Below are positions 1-7,895 of a DNA stretch of 64,000 nucleotides, piece after piece; positions within the stretch are counted from its first letter, which is position 1, and every line of letters begins with the position of its first letter. Origin of the DNA: Chloroflexota bacterium (GTDB taxonomy: Bacteria > Chloroflexota > Anaerolineae > Anaerolineales > DRMV01). The notes beneath the pieces are model-generated. The model ran no database searches. It was not told the origin of the DNA and saw only the letters and a program-made list of their open reading frames with translations. The stretch lies in NCBI GenBank assembly GCA_011322445.1, contig DRMV01000037.1, forward strand, positions 28,974 through 92,973, in the 5' to 3' direction. The position numbers and the translations under genes are program-made.

Positions 1-474
1 CACGGTGAAGTTAGAAGCCAGTTTGATCAGGTCGGCAAACGTCAGTTTGGAAAGCCACTTGGCGTTGTATTCGATGATGGTCTTTTCGGGGTCGAGGATT
101 TTGAAAGCCTGCTCCGCGTAGGTGCGGGCGTTTTCCTCGACCTCTTCGGGGGTGAGTTGGGGGCGCAGTTTGTCTTTGTCGGAAGGGTCGCCGATGAGGG
201 AGGTGAAGTTGCCGACCAGGAAGATCACCTCGTGGCCGAGTTCCTGAAACTGGCGCAGTTTGCGCATGGGCACGGTGTGGCCGAGGTGCAGGTCAGAGGT
301 GCGGGGGTCGAAACCGCAATAGACGCGCAGGGGGCGGCCTTCCTTTTGGGCTTCGATCAGCCGTTCCTTGAGTTCGTTTCGCATGGCTGTGGCAAGGGCT
401 TCGTCGCCGTAGGCTGTGCCTTGCATCAGCAGGTCAACTTGTTCGTCGATGGGCATCTGGCGTAAGTCGGTCAT
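1..474 (-). CDS. tyrS: Tyrosyl-tRNA synthetase, N-terminal part (runs off the left edge)
   Basis: Charges tRNA-Tyr with tyrosine in the cytoplasm. The visible 158 codons match the N-terminal half of a class I TyrRS: the motif [14 protein letters not shown] carries the HIGH-type signature (H-L-G-H), followed by [14 protein letters not shown] of the Rossmann fold. The KMSKS loop and the C-terminal domain lie beyond the window. The ATG at 474 is chosen because GGAGG sits about 7 bases upstream. A 7-bp terminator hairpin with a T run ends only about 20 bases before the start, and an alternative pairing is visible (see findings), so expression may be controlled by attenuation. Identity is firm; regulation is inference. 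Confidence 0.95.
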   Translation of the reverse strand, partial: MTDLRQMPIDEQVDLLMQGTAYGDEALATAMRNELKERLIEAQKEGRPLRVYCGFDPRTSDLHLGHTVPMRKLRQFQELGHEVIFLVGNFTSLIGDPSDKDKLRPQLTPEEVEENARTYAEQAFKILDPEKTIIEYNAKWLSKLTFADLIKLASNFTV

Positions 475-493
475 GGCAGCCTCCTGAAAGCAT

Positions 494-538
494 AAAAAAA
501 CGCACCCTGCGGGGTGCGTGGTGGAACACCCGCAGGGT
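494..538 (-). terminator. Intrinsic terminator / possible attenuator upstream of tyrS
   Basis: Read on the minus strand, CGCACCC-CGCA-GGGTGCG (518 to 501) is a perfect 7-bp stem followed by seven T. It lies between the stop of the 544-1068 gene and the tyrS ribosome-binding site. The segment at 527-538 reads ACCCTGCGGGTG on the minus strand and can pair with CACCCCGCAGGGT in the terminator (one bulged C), an antiterminator-like alternative. The terminator is clear; the regulatory role is inference. Confidence 0.75.
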
Positions 539-543
539 TGGAT

Positions 544-1068
544 TTATGAACGAGCGTAATAGGTTTCTTCGTCGCTGGCGCGTTGGGAGGTTAACCCCGC
601 CTGCTGCACGATGGTCGCTGCAAGGGCTTCCCCTTCCTGGAAGCCGAACAGGCTTTGGGGTTTGCCTTCGTGAATTTCTACTTGCATCAGCGTGCGGAAG
701 GCAAAGTGCTGGCCGTTTTCCCCTTGTACTTGCACCCGCTGCCCCCAGCGGTCGCTGATAATGCGCACGCTTTGCACTTGCGGCCACGTGAGTGTTACAT
801 GCCGCAGGCCGTTGTGAAATTCCAGCCCATCGGCGTTCAAGGTGAGCACGGTGCGGCTATCAACCCAGTTGCCAAAGGAACTGAGGAGCGCCGAGCCGAC
901 GAAGAAGCCCAACAGCACCCACAGGAACCACGGCACGGTGCCCAGCCGCCACGCAGTGATGGCTGTGACCACTAACATGGCCGCGGTCAGACCCCAGGCG
1001 TAGGCTTCCCCTCGGCGGGAACCCCGCAGGGGGCGAAAGGTGCCAGTCAGAGAAGACATTTTAGCCAT
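544..1068 (-). CDS. Small membrane protein with PH-like C-terminal region
   Basis: Hypothetical 174-residue protein. Residues about 25-45 and 48-66 form two hydrophobic segments (AAMLVVTAITAW; FLWVLLGFFVGSALLSSF). The soluble part, about residues 70-150, reads like a bacterial PH-type beta domain (VLTLNADGLEFHNG, VTLTWPQVQSVRII), as in YdbT/DUF2244-type membrane proteins. Function unknown. The gene is upstream of tyrS in the same orientation and is followed directly by the terminator/attenuator. The fold assignment rests on pattern only. Confidence 0.7.
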   Translation of the reverse strand: MAKMSSLTGTFRPLRGSRRGEAYAWGLTAAMLVVTAITAWRLGTVPWFLWVLLGFFVGSALLSSFGNWVDSRTVLTLNADGLEFHNGLRHVTLTWPQVQSVRIISDRWGQRVQVQGENGQHFAFRTLMQVEIHEGKPQSLFGFQEGEALAATIVQQAGLTSQRASDEETYYARS

Positions 1069-1092
1069 GCCCGAATTATAGCATAAACGGCT

Positions 1093-1359
1093 TTATTTGC
1101 TGTGGCGCATTCGCTTTTCCTGGCGGAAGATTTCCACGCCATCCCAGAACAGAGTGATGGCTGTAATGCCGAAAACGGCTGAGAGCAGGTCGCTGGCGCT
1201 GGCAAAAGCCGCTGCCAACACGACAACGCTTAAAGCGAAAAAGGGAATGGCTGGCCGCGTGCCCCATTGGGCATGGAAGCGCCGCACCATGACGTGCCCC
1301 AGCCCAATGGTCACGAACGTGACCAGCGCGAGCACAACACCGGCCCATTGCAGGTTCAT
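1093..1359 (-). CDS. DUF4491-like membrane protein (second of a tandem pair)
   Basis: An 88-residue, three-helix membrane protein beginning MNLQWAGVVLALVTF and ending in a charged tail. Its pattern (N-terminal N-x-x-G, GHVMVRRFHAQWGTRPA, then two helices and a W-x-x-E-I-F-x-Q-E-x-R end) resembles DUF4491. The ATG overlaps the TGA of the upstream gene (ATGA at 1356-1359), which implies translational coupling. No function is known for the family. A longer reading upstream of this ATG is a frame shadow of the neighbouring gene and is not used. Confidence 0.75.
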   Translation of the reverse strand: MNLQWAGVVLALVTFVTIGLGHVMVRRFHAQWGTRPAIPFFALSVVVLAAAFASASDLLSAVFGITAITLFWDGVEIFRQEKRMRHSK

Positions 1360-1652
1360 GAGCGCACCTTTTTCCGTCGAGGGTTGGCTGGGAACAGCCC
1401 TTGCTCTACCCGCCTGGCCTGGTCGGGGAGTTCGGTGCTGCCCCAAATAACCGAACCGGCGAAGATCCCCAGCAGCGCCGAACCCCAAAAGGAGGGGATG
1501 AAAAGGGAGGCTGCCGCCATCAGTGCTCCTACAGCCAGCACCACCGGCCAGATGTGCGCACCGAGATGGTATTCCAGTTTGATGACCCAAAAGAAGCCGA
1601 AGCCGATGGCAAACAGCATGAAAAGCCCTAAAATCAGGCCGGTAAAGTTCAC
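1356..1652 (-). CDS. DUF4491 family membrane protein (first of a tandem pair)
   Basis: A 98-residue membrane protein with three hydrophobic segments and the DUF4491 hallmarks: N-F-T-G at the start, VIKLEYHLGAHIWPV in the first loop, and a C-terminal E-x-x-x-R-V-x-x-G-L-F-P-x-N-P-R-R-K signature. I place the start at the GTG at 1652 because GGAGG lies 5 bases upstream. It is cotranscribed and coupled with its smaller paralogue. Family function is unknown. Confidence 0.8.
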   Translation of the reverse strand: MNFTGLILGLFMLFAIGFGFFWVIKLEYHLGAHIWPVVLAVGALMAAASLFIPSFWGSALLGIFAGSVIWGSTELPDQARRVEQGLFPANPRRKKVRS

Positions 1653-1775
1653 GGCGACCTCCTGCAAAGTGTGTTGATGTGGGGAAGGGGTTTCCCAGGC
1701 GGTTCTTCAGCGGTTCTTCCGTCTCAGGCGGTGCGGGCGCGGTGTTGGGCGTGTGTTGCCCTGCCATCGCGCCGC

Positions 1776-1808
1776 AAGCCCCCTCAGCATAACGCCTGTT
1801 GGGGGCTT
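1776..1808. terminator. GC-rich hairpin downstream of pcm
   Basis: AAGCCCCC (1776-1783) pairs with GGGGGCTT (1801-1808). It lies in the 195-bp gap between pcm and the DUF4491 pair. On the minus strand, the direction of pcm transcription, the following T run is short, so termination is plausible but not certain. Nothing else in this gap is recognised. Confidence 0.4.
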
Positions 1809-1847
1809 TTGCCAGTCAGTTTTTGGCAATCTTGGGCTAAAGTGAGA

Positions 1848-2498
1848 TTAAGAAGCCGGCCAGCCGTGTTCCCCCACAAGCGGCACGAAAGCCACGGCAT
1901 CGAGGGTTTCCCGTTCCAGACGTCCCTCGCGGCGGGTCCAGCGTTCCAGGTGCTGGTAACCCCGGTCGCCCACCGGTGCTACCAGCCGACCGCCTTCGGC
2001 CAGTTGTGCCAGCAGGGGGGCGGGTACTTCGGGCGCTGCGGCGGTGATGAGGATGGCGTCGTAAGGCGCATATTCCGGCAAGCCCAGCGTGCCGTCGCCG
2101 ACGTGGACGTGCACGTTGTCCAGCCCCAGGGCTTTCAGCCGTGCCTGGGCCTGGGCGGCCAACTGCGGCAGCCGTTCCACCGTGTGTACCTCTCGCGCCA
2201 GGTGCGCCAACACGGCGGCCTGATAGCCCGAGCCGGTTCCGATTTCCAGCACTTTCTCGTCGCCTTGCAGGTTGAGCAGCGCCGTCATGTAGGCCACGAT
2301 GAAGGGCTGAGAGATGGTCTGCCCCTGGCCGATGGGCAGGGGATGGTCGCCGTAGGCTTCTGTGCGATAGGCTTCGGGCACGAAAAGATGGCGTGGCACC
2401 TGGCGCATGGCGGTCAGCACCCGCGGGTTACGGATGCCGCGGGCGGTGATTTGTTCGGCAACCATTTTTTCGGCTTCGCGATGCCAATCGGCGGGCAT
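1848..2498 (-). CDS. pcm: Protein-L-isoaspartate O-methyltransferase
   Basis: Transfers methyl from S-adenosylmethionine to isoaspartyl residues of damaged proteins, starting their repair in the cytoplasm. The 216-residue length is typical. The SAM-binding motif is VLEIGTGSGYQAAVLA (about residues 76-91). Other family signatures are PRHLFVP, the G-Q-T-I-S-Q-P-F-I-V-A-Y-M substrate-site segment, and DAILITAAAPEVP. The ATG at 2498 has GGAGG at good spacing; an upstream extension would run into the HD gene and is rejected. It lies 23 bp after the HD-domain gene in the same direction. Confidence 0.95.
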   Translation of the reverse strand: MPADWHREAEKMVAEQITARGIRNPRVLTAMRQVPRHLFVPEAYRTEAYGDHPLPIGQGQTISQPFIVAYMTALLNLQGDEKVLEIGTGSGYQAAVLAHLAREVHTVERLPQLAAQAQARLKALGLDNVHVHVGDGTLGLPEYAPYDAILITAAAPEVPAPLLAQLAEGGRLVAPVGDRGYQHLERWTRREGRLERETLDAVAFVPLVGEHGWPAS

Positions 2499-2521
2499 AG
2501 GAGCGCCTCCAAAGATGGGCG

Positions 2522-3055
2522 TTATTCTTCGTTGTCGGCGGCTTGCAAAGCGGCCAGGTGCGGGATGTCGGGCGGGGGGACGGTTTGGTGGTAGCGGATG
2601 AGCGCCACGGCCTCGGGGGAAGCCCCGGCCTCCGCGACGAGGCGTGCGCCCCATTCGGGGTGTTGGCGGGCGAGCACGAAAGGCCGCCGCCAGCCGCGCG
2701 GCTGGCCTTCCCCCAGGCGGAAAGCACGCGTCGGGCAGCAGGCATAGGATATCACCACAGCGACGCGTTCCCACAGGCGGGGGCGCTGCAACGCTTTGCC
2801 GACATCGTGCAGCAGGGCCGCGGTGAGCAGGTCGCGGTCAGTATGCCCGCTCTGCCGCAGCCGTTGGAACACCCGCAGCGCGTGGGCTTGCTCGTTGGGG
2901 GGCATTCGCTGAAAGAGCGCCCACAGCGGTGGGCTGAGCAGCCGTTGGGCGGCTTCCAGCCCTTGCGGGTCTGGGCGCGCCCGCAGGGCTTCCCAGAACT
3001 GCCGCAGGCGGTAACTCAGCCTAAGAGCCACGCGCCCAGGACGCGGGTTGGCCAT
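2522..3055 (-). CDS. HD-domain protein
   Basis: A 177-residue protein with an HD metal-dependent phosphohydrolase core: H at HALRVFQRL, then TAALLHDVGKA carrying the H-D pair, and a later RYHQ. This resembles small HD proteins annotated as HDIG or HDOD phosphohydrolases; the substrate is unknown. The reading begins inside the 3' end of the site-2 protease gene (40-bp overlap), so the two are probably coupled. ATG 3055 was preferred over ATG 3067; neither has a strong ribosome-binding site. Confidence 0.8.
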   Translation of the reverse strand: MANPRPGRVALRLSYRLRQFWEALRARPDPQGLEAAQRLLSPPLWALFQRMPPNEQAHALRVFQRLRQSGHTDRDLLTAALLHDVGKALQRPRLWERVAVVISYACCPTRAFRLGEGQPRGWRRPFVLARQHPEWGARLVAEAGASPEAVALIRYHQTVPPPDIPHLAALQAADNEE

Positions 3056-3648
3056 ATCACCACCCATTGCAGAATATCTAAGTGAAACAACGGCAGCACA
3101 AAAAGCACGACCAGCAGCAGAGGCATGGCGTAGGGCTGGAGTGGGGCGAGGTAAGTTTGCCACAGGCGGGGGAAGAGCCCTGCAATGACTTTGTCGCCAT
3201 CCAGCGGCGGGATGGGAATCAGGTTGAAGAAGAAGAGCAGCAAGTCGAAGAAGACCACGCTGCCCAGAAAGCGCAGCAAAATGTTCGTGAGGCTGGTGTG
3301 GGGCAGGCTGAGCCAGAGGAAGCGGTAGAGCACCGCGACAACGATGGCGAGCAGCAGGTTGCTAAGCGGCCCGGCAAAGGCTACCCAAAAGTAGGCCCGG
3401 CGGCTGCGTAGCGCGCTGGGGGAAATCGGCACCGGCTTTGCCCATCCGAAGCCGGTGAAGAGGAAGAGCAGCGTGCCCCACATATCGAGGTGGGCGAGGG
3501 GGTTGAGGGTCAGGCGTCCGGCGCGCCGGGGGGTATCATCGCCAAAACGGGTGGCCGTCCAGGCGTGGGCAAATTCGTGGATGGGGAAAGCGACCATGAG
3601 GATCGCCAAGCGAAAAAGTGTGTCAATGGTGTCGGGGAGGACGAGCAT
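3016..3648 (-). CDS. Site-2 protease family (M50) intramembrane metalloprotease
   Basis: Polytopic membrane metalloprotease of 210 residues, of the small YwhC/M50 type. The zinc motif is FPIHEFAHAW (H-E-F-A-H, about residues 22-26). The second active-site region is NLIPIPPLDGDKV, where the Asp is the third zinc ligand. NPLAHLD and FAGPLSNLLLA are also family-typical. About five transmembrane segments are visible. Such enzymes cut transmembrane substrates such as anti-sigma factors, but no partner lies next to it here. It heads the minus-strand group S2P-HD-pcm and shares a very compact divergent promoter with the DUF951 gene. Confidence 0.9.
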   Translation of the reverse strand: MLVLPDTIDTLFRLAILMVAFPIHEFAHAWTATRFGDDTPRRAGRLTLNPLAHLDMWGTLLFLFTGFGWAKPVPISPSALRSRRAYFWVAFAGPLSNLLLAIVVAVLYRFLWLSLPHTSLTNILLRFLGSVVFFDLLLFFFNLIPIPPLDGDKVIAGLFPRLWQTYLAPLQPYAMPLLLVVLFVLPLFHLDILQWVVIWPTRVLGAWLLG

Positions 3649-3738
3649 GAGATGGCCTTTGGAGAGAGGAATGGGGGAAAGGGGCGGGATTCTTGAAGAG
3701 GGAAGCCGTGATGAAGTGCAACCCTGCCCGCCGCGCGG

Positions 3739-3770
3739 ATTATATCATGGGGGAGGCGCGATGGTATAAT
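3739..3770. promoter_or_regulatory. Compact divergent promoter pair with extended -10 boxes
   Basis: On the plus strand TATAAT lies at 3765-3770 preceded by TGG (extended -10). On the minus strand TATAAT reads 3744 to 3739 preceded by TGA. The -10 boxes are only 20 bp apart, so each occupies the place where the other's -35 would be. They serve DUF951 (plus) and the site-2 protease (minus). Confidence 0.7.
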
Positions 3771-3830
3771 CGCGGTGAGGCCCTGAAGGTGCCTCTTGGC
3801 TTTCACATAACAGCACTGTGGATTTCCCTC

Positions 3831-4040
3831 ATGCTCCCTGATTTGCATCTTGGCGACCGAGTGCGTTTGCGTAAACCCCATGCCTGCGGCGGTTATGAAT
3901 GGCGCGTCGTGCGGTTGGGGGCCGATATTGGCCTGGAGTGCTTGACCTGCGGGCGGCGCATTCTGTTGACGCGCCGCAAACTGGCCCGGCGGCTGAAAGT
4001 CATTTTACCGCCCGACGATGGAGAACCTCCCGATGCTTAA
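3831..4040 (+). CDS. DUF951 family small protein
   Basis: A 69-residue soluble protein matching the DUF951 pattern: LHLGDRVRLRKPHACGGYEW, then GLECLTCGRRILLTRR. The Cys residues (CGG and C-x-x-C) suggest zinc binding; the small beta-rich fold is nucleic-acid-binding in appearance. Function is not established. The ATG at 3831 is the only start giving the usual family length, although it lacks a clear ribosome-binding site. It overlaps the following lipoprotein gene by 8 bp. Confidence 0.85.
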   Translation: MLPDLHLGDRVRLRKPHACGGYEWRVVRLGADIGLECLTCGRRILLTRRKLARRLKVILPPDDGEPPDA

Positions 4041-5046
4041 ACTCGCCCGTGGGCTCTTTTGGGTTCCCCTGGTGGTGGTGTTGGCGGGTTGCAATTTGCC
4101 CCAGGGGGGAGCACCAGTGCCCTCGGCCACGGTGGTGGAGGCAGCCCGCCCCTCGGCTACGGTGACTTTGGCCGCGACGCCTACCCCTGGGGTATCCCCT
4201 TTGCCGGGCACACGGACGCCCTCACCGCCTACCGCAACCCCTCGCCCGTGCACCAACCAGGCTGCCCCCGGCAGCCCCATCGATGTCACCGTGCCCGACG
4301 ATACGGTGATGCGGCCAGGGCAGGTCTTTACCAAGGTGTGGCAGGTGGTCAACACCGGCACATGCACCTGGACACCGGCATATCGCCTGGTGTGGTTTTC
4401 GGGCGCGCGGTTGGGCACTTCGGCATCCTACCCCCTGGGGCGGGAAGTGCGTCCGGGCGAGGCGGTTGACCTGGCCGTGGATATGGTGGCGCCGCTTGCG
4501 CCGGGCGTGTATCAGAGTTATTGGAAACTGCGCGCCCCTGAGGGTTCCCTGTTTGGCATTGGGCCGGGGGCAGGCACGCCGTTTTGGGTACGCATTGTGG
4601 TAGTTTCCTTGCGCCCCCCTTCGCCCACGCCCACACCGACCATCACCCCACCGCCCACGGCTACCCCCACCCCCACGCCTTCCCCCACCCCCACGCCACC
4701 GGTGAAGACCACAGGCCAGCAAGACCTCATGCTGGGCGATGGGCTGGAGGTAGATGGAGAGAAAACCTCGGCCACCGATGTGCTCTACTTGCAGGTCAAC
4801 GGCGCGCACGTGCTGCGCCCGCAAGACGCCGCTCGCTGGGGCATTTTTGGCAGCGACCCACCCTCGCTGGGAACCTGTCGCCAGAGCAACCGCAGCGCGG
4901 CCGATATTCCGGTGGATAGCCTGGGCGTAGGCACTTACCTTTGCTATCGCAGCAGCGATGGGCATATCGGCTATGCCCGCCTGGAAGCCGTGGATCGGGC
5001 AACCTGGCGCATTACCCTCTCGTTCATTACCTGGGCCGAGCCGTAA
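4033..5046 (+). CDS. Lipoprotein with NBR1-type Ig domain
   Basis: A 337-residue surface lipoprotein. The signal peptide ends in the lipobox LAGC (about residues 17-20). A Thr/Pro-rich linker leads into an Ig-like domain (about residues 75-190) with the NBR1/central-domain pattern: DTVMRPGQVFTKVWQVVNTGTCTW, and VDMVAPLAPGVYQSYWKL. A second P-T-P-T linker (about 198-228) precedes a C-terminal beta domain of unknown type. Such domains are common in Chloroflexota surface proteins and are thought to bind proteins or glycans. ATG 4033 is used because GGAG is well spaced and it gives an intact signal peptide; an upstream ATG at 4018 does not. Confidence 0.85.
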   Translation: MLKLARGLFWVPLVVVLAGCNLPQGGAPVPSATVVEAARPSATVTLAATPTPGVSPLPGTRTPSPPTATPRPCTNQAAPGSPIDVTVPDDTVMRPGQVFTKVWQVVNTGTCTWTPAYRLVWFSGARLGTSASYPLGREVRPGEAVDLAVDMVAPLAPGVYQSYWKLRAPEGSLFGIGPGAGTPFWVRIVVVSLRPPSPTPTPTITPPPTATPTPTPSPTPTPPVKTTGQQDLMLGDGLEVDGEKTSATDVLYLQVNGAHVLRPQDAARWGIFGSDPPSLGTCRQSNRSAADIPVDSLGVGTYLCYRSSDGHIGYARLEAVDRATWRITLSFITWAEP

Positions 5047-5065
5047 CGACTGAAGGAGGTTTGTA

Positions 5066-6529
5066 GTGCCCCCTCGTCATGTGGTGTTGGTATTCATCGA
5101 TGGGCTGCGGCCCGACGTGCTGGCAGAGGCCGTGCGCGCTGGCGAAGTGCCCCACCTTCAGCGGCTTTTGGGCGAAGAGGGGAATCATGGCTGGGTAACC
5201 TCGGTGCTTGCCCCTGCGCCCAGCATCACGTTTGCTTCTCAGGCCAGTTTGGTGACGGGCGCGCATCCCAATCGTCACGACGTCCCTGGCAATCAGTTCT
5301 TCGATCGTTTTGGAATGCACCACGGGGGCAAAGCGCGGCATTATGCCTTTGATGTTGGCGACACGCTGGAAATTGACGACGCGATAGCGGTGTTTACCCA
5401 GGGGTTGGCAAGCCGCTGCCTGGGCGCGCGCACTCTTTACGAGCGGGCGGGTTCCCGCGGCCAGCGTTCTGTGGTGGTGGGGCACATGTATGCTAACGGT
5501 GCGGACCGCTGGCTTCCCCCGAAGGTGGATATGCTTGCCCGTTTGACCAGGGTGCCTGGCCCTTTGCGCGTTACCCCGGCGGCATTTGATCGCCATGTGC
5601 TCGATATGGCCCTGGAAGACCTGTGCGCGCATGGCTTACCCGATATTCTGACCGTGTATTTCATGGGGCTGGATGCTTACAGCCATGCCCACGGTCCGGA
5701 AGGCCAGCGAGCCTATTTGCGGGAAACCCTCGACGCCCTGGTGGGGGAACTGCGCGCCGCGGTGGACGAACTGGCCCCGCGCGGCCATCCGCCGTTCTGG
5801 ATGCTGGCTGCCGACCACGGACAACGGGCTGTGCCCGACGATGACGCCCACGCCGTTTCTTTGCGGTCGGTGGTACCGCTTTTCGCTGCTGAAGGGCGCG
5901 ACTTGCTCGATTACCCGGGCGAGGGGCGGCATAGCGATGCGGTCATGGCTTTCAACGGCAGCATGGCTTTCGTGTACCTTCGCCGCCAGGGGGAAGCCTG
6001 GGCGCAGCCGCCCGATTTTCAGCGCGAGGTGTTGCCCCTGGCCCGCCGTTTTTGGGAAGCCCACCGCAGCGGTGCAGGGGCGCCGGCTTTGGAAGGAGCG
6101 GTGGCGGCGGTGTTGGTGCGCGACGTGGCCCACGCCGGTTGGCGCAGCGGCTACGTGGCCCTGACGCCCGACGGCGGGCTCGAAACGCTGGAAGCCTGGT
6201 TCCGGCGGCTGCCCGCGCACGACCACGTGGAAGCCCTGCCGCGCCTCGCGGGGATGACTTCGCCGCTCTCGGGTGACATGGTGGTGCTGCTTTCACCGGG
6301 GAGCGGGCGTTATTTTGGGCATCCGGTGAAGGGGCTGCACGGCGGCCTCTCGCCGGAAGTTTCTGAAGCCGCGCTGATGCTGGCCTGGCCGGGGGTGACG
6401 CCCGCGGCATGGCAGCAAGCGCGGCAGCAGTTCGAGCACGCCGTCAATGTGCGCTGCGAAACCGAAGGCGGACGTCGCCCCCAAACGGCCGATGTGCTCG
6501 TGGGGCTGGAAGCCGTGATGTTGGGCTAA
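5066..6529 (+). CDS. Type I phosphodiesterase / nucleotide pyrophosphatase family protein
   Basis: A 487-residue protein of the alkaline-phosphatase superfamily. VVLVFIDGLRPD supplies the first metal-binding Asp, and PSITFASQASLVTGAHPNRHD contains the expected nucleophile Ser/Thr region and the metal-binding His. LTVYFMGLDAYSHAHGP and MLAADHGQ carry the later D-x-x-x-H and D-H ligands. It should hydrolyse phosphodiesters or phosphomonoesters; the substrate is unknown. No signal peptide is seen, so it is probably cytoplasmic. Start is the GTG at 5066 with AAGGAGG 6 bases upstream. It ends 22 bp from the convergent zinc-ribbon gene. Confidence 0.85.
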   Translation: MPPRHVVLVFIDGLRPDVLAEAVRAGEVPHLQRLLGEEGNHGWVTSVLAPAPSITFASQASLVTGAHPNRHDVPGNQFFDRFGMHHGGKARHYAFDVGDTLEIDDAIAVFTQGLASRCLGARTLYERAGSRGQRSVVVGHMYANGADRWLPPKVDMLARLTRVPGPLRVTPAAFDRHVLDMALEDLCAHGLPDILTVYFMGLDAYSHAHGPEGQRAYLRETLDALVGELRAAVDELAPRGHPPFWMLAADHGQRAVPDDDAHAVSLRSVVPLFAAEGRDLLDYPGEGRHSDAVMAFNGSMAFVYLRRQGEAWAQPPDFQREVLPLARRFWEAHRSGAGAPALEGAVAAVLVRDVAHAGWRSGYVALTPDGGLETLEAWFRRLPAHDHVEALPRLAGMTSPLSGDMVVLLSPGSGRYFGHPVKGLHGGLSPEVSEAALMLAWPGVTPAAWQQARQQFEHAVNVRCETEGGRRPQTADVLVGLEAVMLG

Positions 6530-6550
6530 ATGGAGGCGAGGGATGGGGCG

Positions 6551-7054
6551 CTAATCTTCGCTGGCCTGGGCTATGGTTTGCAGGGCGTCGTCTAAGGTTC
6601 CCCCTTCTTTTCGCACGCCGGGCGCGGGTGTGCCGCAGTAAGGGCAGATGTTCCACGAGAGTTCCATCAGTTTGCCGCAGTGATGGCACACTTTCTTGAG
6701 TTTGGTGTGGCAGTGAGGGCACACCATCCAGTTTTCCTTGACACGGCGGCCGCAGCCGGGGCAGCGAGCGGCTTCTTCCACCGCCTGCAGCAGGGCTTCT
6801 TCTTCCAGCGTCCGCTGGTATTCTTCATCCAAAGTGCGGCTGGGGCGTAGGATGAGGTACACCAGCAGGCCGGGAAGGGAAAGTACCGCCACGACCAACG
6901 CCGCTAAGATGGGCGCCAGGGGATCGCGGCCGCGGGCGCGCATGTCGCGATAAGTCCAGAACACCAGGCTGACCCACAGGGCGGCCAGGAAAGCCCCGCC
7001 CCACACGGTGGCAATGACCAGAAGGTTGCGCGTAAGCGTTGGATTGAAGCCCAT
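6551..7054 (-). CDS. Zinc-ribbon membrane protein
   Basis: A 167-residue protein with two N-terminal transmembrane segments (about residues 10-32 and 44-65) and a C-terminal double zinc ribbon: CPGCGRR...CPHCHTK and CHHCGKL...CPYCGTP, eight Cys in four C-x-x-C pairs. DZANK-type ribbons often serve as protein-interaction modules. Function unknown. ATG 7054 has AAAGGAG upstream. A minus-strand TATAAT at 7087-7082 preceded by TGC is the likely promoter. Confidence 0.8.
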   Translation of the reverse strand: MGFNPTLTRNLLVIATVWGGAFLAALWVSLVFWTYRDMRARGRDPLAPILAALVVAVLSLPGLLVYLILRPSRTLDEEYQRTLEEEALLQAVEEAARCPGCGRRVKENWMVCPHCHTKLKKVCHHCGKLMELSWNICPYCGTPAPGVRKEGGTLDDALQTIAQASED

Positions 7055-7081
7055 CGGCTGCTCCTTTGCGGCGATGGGGAG

Positions 7082-7090
7082 ATTATAGCA
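7082..7090 (-). promoter_or_regulatory. Extended -10 promoter of the zinc-ribbon gene
   Basis: Minus-strand TGC-TATAAT, 28 bp upstream of the ATG at 7054. No good -35 is seen. Confidence 0.6.
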
Positions 7091-7175
7091 TAACCTCCGC
7101 GGGCGCATGAACGCCTCTCGGGCTGCGCAAGCGACGGAGGAGGGGGCCTGGCTTCCTTGGTTTTGAGCCGTTTTG

Positions 7176-7184
7176 TGGTAAAGT
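7176..7184 (+). promoter_or_regulatory. Extended -10 promoter of radC
   Basis: TGG-TAAAGT at 7176-7184, 17 bp upstream of the radC ATG, with AGGAG between. It is an extended -10 form with no clear -35. Confidence 0.5.
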
Positions 7185-7201
7185 AAAAGCAGGAGCACGC
7201 G

Positions 7202-7879
7202 ATGTATACCATCCGCGAATGGGCAAAAGATGAGCGGCCGCGTGAGCGGCTGGAGCAGTTGGGGGCGCAGAGCCTGAGCACGGCCGAACTGCTGGCCATT
7301 CTTTTGCGAGTGGGGCGGGAAGGCGAAACCGCCGTGGACTTGGCACGTCGCTTGCTGCAACAATTTGGCGGCCTGGCAGGCGTGCAACGGGCGTCTTTTG
7401 ACGATCTGCGGGCGGTGCGCGGCGTGGGGCCGGCCAAGGCGGCGCAGATCAAAGCGGCGCTGGAACTGGGAAGGCGGTTGCAATGGACGCGCCTCGGCGA
7501 TCGCCCCCGCATTACAGCACCTGAAGATGCTGCCGCGTTGCTCCTCTATGAGATGAGCGGCCTGGAGCAGGAACATTTGCGGGCGCTGCTGTTGGATACG
7601 CGCCATCAGGTGCTCAAAATGCACGATGTCGTGCGCGGCTCGGTCAACAGCGCCCAGGTGCGGATCGCCGAGATCTTTCGCGAGGCCGTGCGGGTCAATG
7701 CGGTCGCGCTGATTTTGGCGCACAACCATCCCAGTGGTGACCCCACCCCCAGCGCCGACGATATTGCCCTCACCCGCCAGGCCCAGGAAGCCGGACGCCT
7801 GTTGGATATTGCTGTATTAGACCATTTGATCATTGCCGATAACCGCTTTGTTTCTCTCAAGGCGCGCGGGCTGTTCTAA
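7202..7879 (+). CDS. radC: RadC family (JAB/MPN) protein
   Basis: A 225-residue RadC homologue. An N-terminal helix-hairpin-helix region (LRAVRGVGPAKAAQIKAALELG) precedes a JAB1/MPN metalloprotease-like domain with the conserved E and H-x-H-P-S-G-D-x-x-x-S-x-x-D motif (LAHNHPSGDPTPSADD). The family is historically called DNA repair, but its molecular role is not settled. Length is usual. It is followed 16 bp later by the M23 peptidase gene and may be cotranscribed with it. Confidence 0.93.
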   Translation: MYTIREWAKDERPRERLEQLGAQSLSTAELLAILLRVGREGETAVDLARRLLQQFGGLAGVQRASFDDLRAVRGVGPAKAAQIKAALELGRRLQWTRLGDRPRITAPEDAAALLLYEMSGLEQEHLRALLLDTRHQVLKMHDVVRGSVNSAQVRIAEIFREAVRVNAVALILAHNHPSGDPTPSADDIALTRQAQEAGRLLDIAVLDHLIIADNRFVSLKARGLF

Positions 7880-7895
7880 CCCGCAGGAGGCACCG

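Noticed and set aside
1360..1767. A longer N-terminus for the gene at 1093-1359
   Set aside because: The added part is an out-of-frame copy of the neighbouring DUF4491 gene, while ATG 1359 gives the family N-terminus and an ATGA overlap.
4610..4710. Repeats of ACCCCCAC type in the NBR1-Ig lipoprotein; similar ones near 48010-48150 and 48770-48880
   Set aside because: They encode Thr/Pro linkers in frame. No spacer structure is present, so they are not CRISPR or regulatory repeats.
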